DNA from: Amycolatopsis sp. cg9
GTDB lineage: Bacteria > Actinomycetota > Actinomycetes > Mycobacteriales > Pseudonocardiaceae
DNA: 64,000 nt
Direction: 5' to 3'
Assembly (NCBI RefSeq): GCF_041346945.1
Contig: NZ_CP166850.1
Location: forward strand, 8,044,501-8,108,500
Shown here: positions 1 to 7,665 of the stretch, in pieces
Position numbering within the stretch: position 1 is the stretch's first letter
Layout of the letters: each line of letters starts with the position of its first letter
Notes under the pieces: generated by a model
Seen by the model: the letters and a program-made list of their open reading frames with translations, nothing else
Told to the model about the DNA's origin: nothing
The model's database searches: none
Made by a program: the position numbers and the translations under genes

Positions 1-432
1 GAAGCCGAGGATCGACAGGTCGTACGCCGCGTAGTGCGAGTCGCCGCCGCACGCCGAGTGCGTGTGGGTGGCGTTGAGCAGGACGTTCTGCTCGCTGTAG
101 CGGTCGCCGTACTTCCGGGCGAGCTCGCGCAGGACGCCCTGGTGGACGGACTGGAACAGCGCGCCCAGCTCGGCGGTGACGAAGACGATCCGGCGGGTGC
201 CGTCGTCGACGATGTAGGCGCGCGCCCGGGTGCGCAGGTGGATGCCGGCGGTCTGCTGCTGCGGCATGGAGTAGCCCATCATGCCGTTCTCGGCCGCGGG
301 CCCGGTGACGTCGCCGATGCCCACGCCCACCTGCAGCGCCGGTTCGGCAGCCTCGGCGGTTCTCGCCCCGAGCGCGGCGGCGAACGGGAGCGCGGTGGCT
401 CCGGCCAGCACGGTACGACGACTCACCCGCAT
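1..432 (-). CDS. neutral/alkaline ceramidase, N-terminal part (runs off left edge)
   Basis: Reading leftward from an ATG at 432, the frame stays open for 144 codons to the window edge, so only the N-terminus is present. It begins with a Tat-type signal (SRRTVL at residues 4-9, then a hydrophobic stretch ending AEA), predicting export in folded form. The mature start (VGIGDVTGPAAENGMMGY) is the conserved opening of neutral ceramidases, which hydrolyse the N-acyl bond of ceramide. Further on, NATHTHSACGG matches the family's zinc-binding HxH region. A 12-bp inverted repeat lies directly upstream of the start codon. Family assignment is from recognised motifs; the C-terminal domain cannot be seen. 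Confidence 0.85.
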   Translation of the reverse strand, partial: MRVSRRTVLAGATALPFAAALGARTAEAAEPALQVGVGIGDVTGPAAENGMMGYSMPQQQTAGIHLRTRARAYIVDDGTRRIVFVTAELGALFQSVHQGVLRELARKYGDRYSEQNVLLNATHTHSACGGDSHYAAYDLSILGF

Positions 433-438
433 ACGGTC

Positions 439-475
439 TCCCGACTAACGTGAACGACTTTCGCGTTAGTCGGGA
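439..475. promoter_or_regulatory. 12-bp inverted repeat upstream of ceramidase
   Basis: Arms TCCCGACTAACG (439-450) and CGTTAGTCGGGA (464-475) are perfectly complementary around a 13-nt spacer, beginning 7 nt upstream of the ceramidase ATG. Position and size suit a repressor operator or a structured leader covering the ribosome binding site. Which of these is inference. Confidence 0.5.
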
Positions 476-527
476 CCGTACGTGACCCCGGTTACCCGGG
501 CAACCCGGCAAAAGTGCCGACCCCGAG

Positions 528-552
528 AGCCATGAGGGGCACCCTCATGGCT
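528..552. repeat. palindromic element, 11-bp arms
   Basis: AGCCATGAGGG (528-538) and CCCTCATGGCT (542-552) pair perfectly around a GCA loop. It could end transcription of something to the right or be a dispersed mini-palindrome; the half-copy near 793-803 favours dispersal. Confidence 0.6.
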
Positions 553-604
553 TCAGAGCCAGAGCCTCGGCAGATTCCCGGTCCGGTGACGACGCTCCAC
601 CAAG

Positions 605-657
605 GTCGCGAATGACTCATTGGGGACCTCGGAGGTTCCCAATGAGTCATTCGCGAC
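605..657. repeat. palindromic element, 20-bp arms
   Basis: The 20-bp arms at 605-624 and 638-657 (core AATGACTCATTGGG / CCCAATGAGTCATT) are perfect reverse complements around a 13-nt spacer. Such long perfect arms with no T-run suggest a dispersed palindromic element rather than a simple terminator. Confidence 0.65.
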
Positions 658-689
658 ATCACAGCGGCCACCGGCGGCTCGCAAGGCCA

Positions 690-734
690 TGAACGGGTCG
701 TTCACCTCGCCAGACGTCATGAACGACCCGTTCA
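690..734. repeat. palindromic element, 15-bp arms
   Basis: TGAACGGGTCGTTCA (690-704) pairs perfectly with TGAACGACCCGTTCA (720-734). Each arm is itself nearly self-complementary. It is the third different palindrome within 210 bp. Confidence 0.6.
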
Positions 735-828
735 CGACGACCCGCGACCCCGGGCAGACGCGCACGACTTGCCGGGGGCCCCAGCTTTTCGAGCCATGAG
801 GGTGCCGGAAAGTCCCCTTCAGGCCCGG

Positions 829-1854
829 TCAGCCCAGCGCGTCGGCGATCTTCGTCAGCGTCGCCGCGTCCCCGCGCAGCAGCAGCTGCGTCACCACCGT
901 TTCCTCCCAGGCCTGCAGCTCGTCGCGGATCTTCGCCGGCGGCCCGATCAGCGAGGTGTCCTCGACCAGCGACGTCGGGATCGCGGCCGTCGCCTCCTCC
1001 TTGCGCCCGGCCAGGTACAGCTCCTGCACCTTGTCCGCCACGTCCTCGTACCCCAGCCGGGCGAAGACGTCGTGGTGGAAGTTCACGCTCTTCGCGCCCA
1101 TCCCGCCGATGTACAGCGCCAGCGACGGCTTGATCCACGACGCCGCCTCCTCGACGTCGTCGTGCACGAGCACCGGGATCGAGCACGGGACCTCGAACGT
1201 CTCCAGGGTGTGCCGCGCCCCTTCCCGCGCGAAGCCCTCCTCCAGCGCCGCCTTGTAGAACCCGTTGCTCTTGGGCGAGAAGAACAGCGGGAGCCAGCCG
1301 TCGCCGATCTCCGCGGCCAGCGCGACGTTCTTCGGGCCCTCCGCGGCGAGGTGGATCGGGATCTCCGTGCGCAGCGGGTGCACCGTCGGCTTCAGCGCCT
1401 TGCCCAGCCCCGTCCCCCCGCGCAACGGCAGCTGGAAGTGCTGGCCGTCGAGCGTCACCGGGGCCTCGCGGGCGATCACCTGCCGGACGATGTCCACGTA
1501 CTCCCGCGTCCGGGCGAGGGGCTTCGGGTACGGCTGGCCGTACCAGCCCTCGACGACCTGCGGGCCGGACGCACCCAGCCCGAGCACCATCCGGCCGCCG
1601 GAGAGGTGGTCGAGGGTCATCGCGCTCATCGCCGTGGCCGTCGGGGTGCGCGCGGACATCTGCACGATGTTCGTGCCGAGGCGGATCCGGCTGGTCGAGG
1701 CGCCGTACCAGGCCAGCGGCGTGAACGCGTCCGAGCCGTACGCCTCCGCCGTCCACACCGAGTCGAAGCCGAGCTCCTCGGCCTTGACCACGGCCTCCAG
1801 CGCGCCCGGGGTCGGGCCGCTGCCCCAGTACCCGACGTGGAATCCCAGCTTCAC
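829..1854 (-). CDS. LLM-class F420-dependent oxidoreductase
   Basis: A 341-residue luciferase-like monooxygenase-fold protein. The N-terminus (MKLGFHVGYWGSGP), the LGTNIVQMSARTPTATAM segment and the GRMVLGLGASGPQVVEGW segment are typical of actinobacterial F420-dependent LLM oxidoreductases of the class annotated around Rv3520c. It would use coenzyme F420 as hydride carrier in the cytoplasm; the substrate is unknown. It starts 9 nt after the stop of the MpaB-like gene, so the two are co-transcribed from the divergent promoter region near 2830. The pairing suggests a shared oxidation pathway under the TetR regulator. Confidence 0.85.
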   Translation of the reverse strand: MKLGFHVGYWGSGPTPGALEAVVKAEELGFDSVWTAEAYGSDAFTPLAWYGASTSRIRLGTNIVQMSARTPTATAMSAMTLDHLSGGRMVLGLGASGPQVVEGWYGQPYPKPLARTREYVDIVRQVIAREAPVTLDGQHFQLPLRGGTGLGKALKPTVHPLRTEIPIHLAAEGPKNVALAAEIGDGWLPLFFSPKSNGFYKAALEEGFAREGARHTLETFEVPCSIPVLVHDDVEEAASWIKPSLALYIGGMGAKSVNFHHDVFARLGYEDVADKVQELYLAGRKEEATAAIPTSLVEDTSLIGPPAKIRDELQAWEETVVTQLLLRGDAATLTKIADALG

Positions 1855-1863
1855 GAATGCCTC

Positions 1864-2784
1864 CTAGACGTTCGGCGCGTAGTGCTCGGGCTTGCCCCGC
1901 TCGGACAGCGGGGGCAGGTTCCTCCGTGGAGTCTCGACCACCGGCGCGCCGGGAGCCACCTCGCCGCGCCCGCGGCGCCAGCCGGCGCGGGCCCGCGGGT
2001 GGTAGCGGCGGTCGTGCGGGACGAGCTTGAACACGGCGTTGATCAGCTTCCCGGCCCGCCGGTGCCGGCGCGCGTCGCGCTCGGACCAGCGCAGGCCGAG
2101 CAGGTCGCGGATCTCGGGGTCGTAGAGCCCGGTCGTCAGCCAGACGAAGTTCTTCGCGATCAGCGCGCTCAGCGGCCGCCAGAGCGGGTCCGGCAGCCAC
2201 GGCAGGAACGGCGGTTTCGCGATCCCGCGCAGGTCGAGGACGTCGCGGGTGGCCTTGTTGTCCTCGAGGACCTCGGCGCACATGTGCTTCCAGTAGCGCT
2301 GGAAGTCCGCCCAGCTCTCCGGCACCGGCCGCATGGTCATGTCGTACATCCGCCACCACGTGACGTGCTCGTCGAACAGCCGGCGCTTTTCGGCCTCGCC
2401 GATCCCGCCCATGAAGTGGTCGGCGATGAGGATCGTGCTGACGAAGAACGTCGAGTGCGCCCAGTAGTAGGTGTCGGGGTCGAGGGCGTGGTAGCGACGC
2501 CCCTTGGCGTCGACACCCTTGATGCGGTCGTGGTAGCCGCGGACCTGCAGAGCGGTCGCGTGGGCGCGCGGGCCGTCGTAGACGACGCCGCCGATCGGGT
2601 AGAGCGAGCGGAACAGCCGCTGCCAGCGCTCCTCGAAGAACCGCGAGTGCTGCTCGACGCCGGCACCGAGACCGGGGTGCATGTTCTGCATCGACCCGGC
2701 CCACAGCGCGATGAGCAGGCCGCGCCAGTCGCCGAAGTACTTCCACGTCAGCGAGTCGGGGCCCAGCGGTTCGGGGGCGTCCAT
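1864..2784 (-). CDS. oxygenase MpaB family protein (DUF2236)
   Basis: 306 residues matching the MpaB/DUF2236 family, which includes latex-clearing protein: the family's histidines appear in the segment around residues 100-145 (YYWAHSTFFVSTILIADHF) and in the later MYDMTMRPVPESWADFQRYW stretch. Members are haem-type oxygenases or presumed oxidoreductases of diverse substrates. It is the first gene of a two-gene operon with the downstream F420 enzyme. The C-terminal 40 residues are rich in Arg and Pro and not conserved-looking. The natural substrate cannot be told from sequence. Confidence 0.8.
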   Translation of the reverse strand: MDAPEPLGPDSLTWKYFGDWRGLLIALWAGSMQNMHPGLGAGVEQHSRFFEERWQRLFRSLYPIGGVVYDGPRAHATALQVRGYHDRIKGVDAKGRRYHALDPDTYYWAHSTFFVSTILIADHFMGGIGEAEKRRLFDEHVTWWRMYDMTMRPVPESWADFQRYWKHMCAEVLEDNKATRDVLDLRGIAKPPFLPWLPDPLWRPLSALIAKNFVWLTTGLYDPEIRDLLGLRWSERDARRHRRAGKLINAVFKLVPHDRRYHPRARAGWRRGRGEVAPGAPVVETPRRNLPPLSERGKPEHYAPNV

Positions 2785-2808
2785 CGGCGGCTCCTAGTCG
2801 AGTCGAAC

Positions 2809-2854
2809 TGACTACGGCTGTTGTCAGGCTAGGATCTGACAACACACGTAGTCA
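2809..2854. promoter_or_regulatory. nested palindromic operator between mpaB-like gene and tetR
   Basis: Inner arms TGTTGTCAG (2819-2827) and CTGACAACA (2836-2844), and outer arms TGACTACG (2809-2816) and CGTAGTCA (2847-2854), share one centre at about 2831.5. The site lies in the 84-bp gap between divergent genes, where TetR proteins usually bind. Two nested half-site pairs suit two dimers, or one dimer with a long footprint. Confidence 0.7.
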
Positions 2855-2868
2855 ACCGAGGAGTGATC

Positions 2869-3459
2869 ATGCCGGGCCGCACGTGGGCGGGCACGACCCT
2901 GGACGACCGCAAGGCGCAGCGGCGCGAGCAGCTCGTGGCCGCCGGCCTCGAACTGCTGGGCACCGACGGGTCGGCCGGGACGAGCGTCCGCGCGGTGTGC
3001 CGGCACGCGAAGCTGACCGAGCGCTACTTCTACGAGAGCTTCGCCGACCGCGAAGAGCTGGTCGCCGCGGTGTACGAGCACGTCGGCGAGCAGGCGCGGC
3101 AGGCGCTCGTGGCCGCGGTGCGGGACGCGCCGAGCCCGGTCCTGCGGGCCGAGAACGCCGTGCGCGCGTTCGTCGAGCTGATCGTCGACGACCCGCGCCA
3201 GGGCCGGGTCCTGCTGCTCGCCCCGCTGACCGACCCCGCGCTGACCCGCCGGGGCCTGCACCTGCTGCCGGTCTTCGCCGCGCTCGTCGGGGAGCAGCTG
3301 TCCCACGGCGACGACACCGAACGCCAGATGGTCGCTGTCGGGCTGGTCGGCGCGCTGAGCAACGTCTTCATCGCCTACCTCGACGGATCGCTGAAGGTCT
3401 CGCGCGAGCGGCTCGTCGCCCACTGCGTGAAACTCGTGCTCGGCGCCGACGATCACTGA
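2869..3459 (+). CDS. TetR family transcriptional regulator
   Basis: 196 residues from an ATG at 2869, chosen over the GTG at 2863 because GAGGAG at 2858-2863 is well spaced for the ATG. Residues 15-70 hold the TetR helix-turn-helix (GTSVRAVCRHAKLTERYFYESF). The rest is a helical ligand-binding domain with no recognisable ligand signature. Transcribed divergently from the MpaB-like/F420 operon and probably its repressor, acting at the nested palindrome between them, which also overlaps its own promoter. Confidence 0.88.
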   Translation: MPGRTWAGTTLDDRKAQRREQLVAAGLELLGTDGSAGTSVRAVCRHAKLTERYFYESFADREELVAAVYEHVGEQARQALVAAVRDAPSPVLRAENAVRAFVELIVDDPRQGRVLLLAPLTDPALTRRGLHLLPVFAALVGEQLSHGDDTERQMVAVGLVGALSNVFIAYLDGSLKVSRERLVAHCVKLVLGADDH

Positions 3460-3511
3460 CCTCACCTCCGACCTGGTGACAGTCGCGCGGGCGATCGGGC
3501 ACACTCAACCC

Positions 3512-4297
3512 ATGCGTACCGCTGGGCGGAACGAGGGCGTGAGCGGCGACGGCCTCGTCGCGGCCCGGCTCGCCGCGCTCCTCGAAGCCTTCCGGCCGGG
3601 CGACGAGACCCTGGGCGTCTCCGAACTGGCCCGCCGGACCGGGCTGGCGAAGACGACGGTGCACCGCCTCGTCGGGCACCTCACCGGCACCGGCCTCCTC
3701 GAGCGCGAAGCCGGCGCGGTGCGGCTCGGGCTGCGGCTGTTCGAAATCGGCCAACTGGCCTCACCCCGCCGGGGACTGGTCGAGGCGGCCCGGCCCTACC
3801 TCGCCGACCTGCGCGAGGCGACGCGCAACACCGTCCACCTCGCCATCCTCGAAGGCACCGAAGTCGTCTACCTCGACGTCTTGCGCGGCCCGGACGCGCC
3901 GACGCTGCCCTCGCGCATCGGCGGCCGGTTCCCCGCGCACGCCACCGGGGTCGGCAAGGCGATCCTCGCCTTTTCTCCGGAATCCGTGGTGAACCAGGTG
4001 ATCGACGCCGGATTGCCCCGGATGAGCCCGAAGACGATCACCGCGCCCGGCCTGCTCCGACGGCAGCTCACGCGGATCCGGGAGGACGGGATCGCCTTGG
4101 AGCGCGAGGAATCCGGCGTCGGCGTCGTGTGCGCGGCCAGCCCGCTGCTCGACTCGCGCGGCGTCGCGGTCGCCGCCGTCTCGATTTCCGGGTGGGCCAA
4201 CCGGATGCGGACCGAACGGGTTGCGCCCGCCGTCCGGACGGTGGCACTCGCGTTGACCCGGACACTCTCCGGCTCCACTCGCGACAGTCGGAAATAA
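3512..4297 (+). CDS. IclR family transcriptional regulator
   Basis: 261 residues from ATG 3512; a longer GTG frame from 3476 lacks support. The N-terminal winged helix (LGVSELARRTGLAKTTVHRL, about residues 30-50) is followed by the IclR effector domain, with GRFPAHATGVGKAILAF and the later GVVCAASPLLDSRG signatures. IclR proteins usually control catabolic genes for aromatic or small organic acids. No obvious target adjoins it: the next gene, 95 nt downstream in the same direction, is a membrane protein of a different kind. Its target may therefore be elsewhere. Confidence 0.87.
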   Translation: MRTAGRNEGVSGDGLVAARLAALLEAFRPGDETLGVSELARRTGLAKTTVHRLVGHLTGTGLLEREAGAVRLGLRLFEIGQLASPRRGLVEAARPYLADLREATRNTVHLAILEGTEVVYLDVLRGPDAPTLPSRIGGRFPAHATGVGKAILAFSPESVVNQVIDAGLPRMSPKTITAPGLLRRQLTRIREDGIALEREESGVGVVCAASPLLDSRGVAVAAVSISGWANRMRTERVAPAVRTVALALTRTLSGSTRDSRK

Positions 4298-4392
4298 TCT
4301 TGCCGGACAAGGGTTTCGCGGTGCATAGGCCGTCCGGCTGACATAATCGTCCCGAGCTGGACCGGTGATCGGGAGCGGCTACGATCCGTCCA

Positions 4393-6216
4393 ATGGCCCA
4401 GCACAGCGCGGAAACGACCGGCCCGGGCCGCTCCCCCGCGACGATTCCCGGGCCGGCGGTCACCGGCTCCTCCGCCGCGCACCGGTTGCTGTCGCTCGAC
4501 GTCGTGCTCGCGCTCCTGGCGCTGGCCGGCGGCCTGCGGGTGCTGTACCTCGCCGCGCCCGCGCCGGCCCTGCCCGCCGAAGCCGCGAACGTCGCCCACG
4601 CCTACGCGCTCGGCCACCTCACCCCGTTCACCGACGCCGGCGGCGCCGGGATCAGCCGGTTCGGCTGGTGGCAGCTCTCGGCCTACACGATGGTCACCGA
4701 CGCGTTCGGGCGGTCGGCGACGGCACTCGCGGCGGTCCGCGAAGCCGTGCTCATCGCCGCGGTGCTCAGCGCCCTGCTGCTCTGGTTCCTGGCGCGCCGG
4801 CTCGGGTTGACGCGGTGGGCGGCCGCGGCCGCGGTGCTGCTGCTCGCGGCGTCCCCGCTCGCGCTCGGCCTGCAGCGGCTGGTCGTCGTCGAGCACCTGG
4901 CGGTGGTGTGGGCGCTGGGCGCGCTGGTCCTCATCACGAAACCCGGCGCGCGGATCCGCCACGATGCCCTGGCCGCGGCCTGCCTGCTCGCGGCCGTGCT
5001 CACTTCGCCGCTGGCGCTGGTCTTCCTGCCCGCGGCGGGCTGGCTGCTGGTGCGGCGCGCGCCGGCCCGCGCGGCCTTGGTGGCGGTGCTGCTCAACCTC
5101 GGGCTGGGCATCGCGTTCGGCCCGGCGGCCGCCGCCCTCCGGCCGCACCTCGCCGACAGCGGCCGCCCGTCGGTCGCCGACTGGGTCGCCCTCGACCCGG
5201 CGTGGGCGGTGCTCTCGACCGTGGCGCTGGTGGCCGCGCTGGCCGTGACCGCCTTGCGGCCGTTCGCGGTGTCCGGCCTGCTCCTCGTGGCGGCCCTGCT
5301 CGTTCCCGGCGTGCCGGACACCGCCGTGCTCGCGCTGCTGCTGCCGCTCACCCCGCTGCTGCTGGCCGCGCTCGTCCAAGCCCTGTCGCGGCAACCCGTC
5401 TCGGCGCACCGGTGGAACCCCGGCCGCGGTCCCGGCCGGGCGCTGGCCGCGGTCGTCCTCCTCGCCGTGGTCGCCGCCGGCTGGACCTACGGCTACCCGG
5501 CCCTGCGGCCGACGACCGACCGCGGCGGGCCGCTCACCGAAGCGCAGGAGTGGTTGCGGGCCAACGCTTCCGGCGCCCGGGTGCTGGTCGACGACGGCGC
5601 CTGGGCCGAGCTCGCCAAGGCCGGCTGGCCGACCGGGTTGCTCGTCCCGCCCGCCGCGTGCGCGGCCACCTGCCCGCCGGTCGAATGGGCGGTCTTCGCG
5701 GACGGCGCCACCGACCTCCGTGGCCGCTACCCCGCCATCGGCACCGCCTTGGCGGAGGCCGGCGCGACCGCGGTGTTCGGCACCGGCGACCGCGCGGTCA
5801 CCGTGTCCCGCCTCGGCCTGCCGGCCGCCGACCCGGCCGCGCCGTCGGAGGAGTCCGCCCGCACCCACGCGGGCGAAGCCCTCGCGGCGTCGGCCCGGAT
5901 CACCCTGCCCCCGGACGCCGCCGCCGTACTGCGCGCCGGTCAGGTCGACCCGCGGCTGATCGCGACGATCGCCGCGCTCGCGGCGCTCCGCCCGGTCAGC
6001 GTCGGGGCGTTCCCCGCCGTCCCCGGCGAAGACCCCGCCGGCCAGCCGCGCCGCCAGGTGCTCCTGACGGCGGGCAAGGACGCCGTGGCCGCGTTCTACA
6101 CCGGCCAGCGCGACCTGTTCCGCCCGACCTCGGTCACCGAGACCGCGGCCGGCGTGCTCGTCACCTACCCGCTGTTCGCACCCCCGGGACTGCTGGTTCC
6201 GTTCTCCTCCCCCTGA
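4393..6216 (+). CDS. multi-spanning membrane protein, GT-C glycosyltransferase-like
   Basis: 607 residues: about ten hydrophobic helices (residues 33-345 and 352-372), then a C-terminal domain of about 230 residues without membrane segments. The layout resembles GT-C glycosyltransferases (GT39/PMT-like), which transfer sugars from lipid carriers outside the membrane. The expected Asp/Glu motif in the first loop is not obvious, though PAEAANVAHAYALG is a candidate. It is followed 17 nt later by a DUF4397 surface protein and then a sortase, so a role in decorating or positioning envelope proteins is an inference. Alternatively it is an uncharacterised actinobacterial membrane protein. Confidence 0.55.
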   Translation: MAQHSAETTGPGRSPATIPGPAVTGSSAAHRLLSLDVVLALLALAGGLRVLYLAAPAPALPAEAANVAHAYALGHLTPFTDAGGAGISRFGWWQLSAYTMVTDAFGRSATALAAVREAVLIAAVLSALLLWFLARRLGLTRWAAAAAVLLLAASPLALGLQRLVVVEHLAVVWALGALVLITKPGARIRHDALAAACLLAAVLTSPLALVFLPAAGWLLVRRAPARAALVAVLLNLGLGIAFGPAAAALRPHLADSGRPSVADWVALDPAWAVLSTVALVAALAVTALRPFAVSGLLLVAALLVPGVPDTAVLALLLPLTPLLLAALVQALSRQPVSAHRWNPGRGPGRALAAVVLLAVVAAGWTYGYPALRPTTDRGGPLTEAQEWLRANASGARVLVDDGAWAELAKAGWPTGLLVPPAACAATCPPVEWAVFADGATDLRGRYPAIGTALAEAGATAVFGTGDRAVTVSRLGLPAADPAAPSEESARTHAGEALAASARITLPPDAAAVLRAGQVDPRLIATIAALAALRPVSVGAFPAVPGEDPAGQPRRQVLLTAGKDAVAAFYTGQRDLFRPTSVTETAAGVLVTYPLFAPPGLLVPFSSP

Positions 6217-6233
6217 CGGCGAAAGGACCTCCC

Positions 6234-7082
6234 ATGCGCACCCTCCCGTCCAGACTGCTCAGACCCGGCGGGCTGACCGCCGCGGCCCTCCTGCTCGTCG
6301 CGCTGGCGCCGGTGACGGCCGAGGCGGCGACCGCCCCCGGCCCGGGCGTCGGCTGGATCCGGGTCGGCCACCTGTCGCCGAAGGTCCCGCCGGTGGACAT
6401 CTACTTCGCCCCCTTCGGGCAAGCCGAAAAGGTCGTCATCCGCAAGGCCGGCTACGGCGCCGTCACGCCGTACTCCTCGCTCGACCCCGGCAAGTACACG
6501 CTGTCGATGCGGCCTGCCGACGCCTCGTCGAGCACGCCGCCCGCGCTGTCGGCCACCATCGAAGTCGCCGAGCGCAGCGCCTACTCGCTGCTGGTGTTCG
6601 CGAACGGCCCGGACGGCACGCTCAAGGGCGACCTGGTCACCGACGACCTCAGCGCGCCCGCCGCCGGCAAGGGCCGGGTCCGGGTGGTCGAAGGGTCGGC
6701 GGCGATCGCGCCGGTCACCGTGGCCGGACCGCAGGGCGTCACCCTCGCCAGGGACGCGGCCTACGGCCAGACGTCGTCCTATGTGGACGTTGCGGCGGGA
6801 CGCTGGCCGCTGCAGCTCTCGGGCGGGGCGGTGAAGTCGGCCGCCGACGTCGACGTCAAGGCGGGCTCGTCGACGACGCTGCTGGTCACCGAGAACTCCG
6901 GAGCGCTGAAGGCGAACGCCATCGCCGACGGCGCCTCGCTGCCCGAACCGCCGAAACTGGGCGTCGAGACCGGCGGTGGCGGCACCGCGCCGTCGTCCGG
7001 TACCCCGCTCTGGCCGGCGCTGGCAGCGGTGGGGTTGCTGGCCGCGCTGCTCGGGGGACGCCGGGCGGCTCGTGCGCGCTGA
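6234..7082 (+). CDS. DUF4397 domain-containing secreted, membrane-anchored protein
   Basis: 282 residues from ATG 6234, with GAAAGGA upstream. A Sec signal peptide (cleavage near AEA-AT, residue 32) precedes a DUF4397 domain (WIRVGHLSPKVPPVDIYFAPFG onward), a repeat-built beta fold in surface proteins. The C-terminus is a Gly/Ser-rich linker, one hydrophobic helix and a basic tail (GGRRAARAR), the shape of a cell-wall sorting signal, but no LPXTG is present; the nearest is LPEPP at the linker. The gene overlaps the sortase gene by 11 nt, so this protein is the natural candidate partner of that sortase. Confidence 0.8.
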   Translation: MRTLPSRLLRPGGLTAAALLLVALAPVTAEAATAPGPGVGWIRVGHLSPKVPPVDIYFAPFGQAEKVVIRKAGYGAVTPYSSLDPGKYTLSMRPADASSSTPPALSATIEVAERSAYSLLVFANGPDGTLKGDLVTDDLSAPAAGKGRVRVVEGSAAIAPVTVAGPQGVTLARDAAYGQTSSYVDVAAGRWPLQLSGGAVKSAADVDVKAGSSTTLLVTENSGALKANAIADGASLPEPPKLGVETGGGGTAPSSGTPLWPALAAVGLLAALLGGRRAARAR

Positions 7083-7665
7083 CCTCGGCGCGCTGCTCGT
7101 CGCGGCGCTGCTGGCCGGAGGCTGCTCGGCGGCCCCGGCCGCACCGCCACCCGCCGTCCGGGCCCCGTCCGCGCCCCCGGCGGCGACCGGGCCCCTGCCG
7201 CTGCCCGCCGCGGCCGACGTCCGCCCGGTGCGGCTGCGCATCCCCGCCATCGGCGTCGACGCACCCGCGCTCGTCCCGCTCGGGCTCGGCGCGGACCACC
7301 AGCTCGAAGCGCCCGCGCGCTTCCAGGACGTCGGCTGGTACGCCGCCGGACCGGTGCCGGGTGACCCCGGCCCGGCGGTGATCGCCGCGCACGTCGACTC
7401 CCGCGCCGGACCGGCGCCGTTCTTCCGGCTGCGCGACCTGCACGGCGGCGACCAGGTGTTCGTCGCGCGCTCGGACGGCCAGGAGACCCGGTTCGTCGTG
7501 GACGCCGTCCAGCGCTACCCGAAGGACGCGTTCCCGACCGACGCGGTGTACGGGCCCGCGCCGGGCAGCGCGCTGCGGCTCATCACCTGCGGCGGCAGCT
7601 TCGACGCGGCGAAACGCTCGTACCGCGACAACATCGTCGTCTACGCCTCGACCCGCTGGGCCTAG
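7072..7665 (+). CDS. class F sortase, lipoprotein-type N-terminus
   Basis: 197 residues from GTG 7072. The N-terminus is a short hydrophobic segment ending in a lipobox-like LLAGGCS, then a Pro/Ala linker and the sortase domain. Catalytic residues are visible: His107 (AAHVDS), Cys173 (LITCGG) and Arg185 (SYRDNIVVYA). The compact size and LITCGG motif fit class F, the actinobacterial sortase class. It would act outside the membrane on the preceding DUF4397 protein, or perform another transpeptidation or trimming reaction. The start overlaps the upstream gene, suggesting coupled translation; the stop overlaps the convergent ssuD stop by 4 nt. Confidence 0.85.
   Translation: MRADLGALLVAALLAGGCSAAPAAPPPAVRAPSAPPAATGPLPLPAAADVRPVRLRIPAIGVDAPALVPLGLGADHQLEAPARFQDVGWYAAGPVPGDPGPAVIAAHVDSRAGPAPFFRLRDLHGGDQVFVARSDGQETRFVVDAVQRYPKDAFPTDAVYGPAPGSALRLITCGGSFDAAKRSYRDNIVVYASTRWA

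Larger units (their letters stand above)
433..828. other. gene-free stretch rich in palindromes
   Basis: I see no credible gene here. The short frame on the minus strand at 553-765 is a translation of the inverted repeats. The stretch holds one operator-like inverted repeat next to the ceramidase start, then three unrelated perfect palindromes (528-552, 605-657, 690-734). A second copy of the GCCATGAGGG arm of the first palindrome occurs near 793-803, close to the end of the F420 oxidoreductase gene. Confidence 0.7.

Noticed and set aside
553..765. Small minus-strand open frame near the left end
   Set aside because: It is a translation of the palindromic elements at 605-657 and 690-734 and has no ribosome binding site or homology that I recognise.
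769..2811. Plus-strand open frame of 680 codons
   Set aside because: It lies wholly opposite the F420 oxidoreductase and MpaB-like genes, whose motifs are clear.
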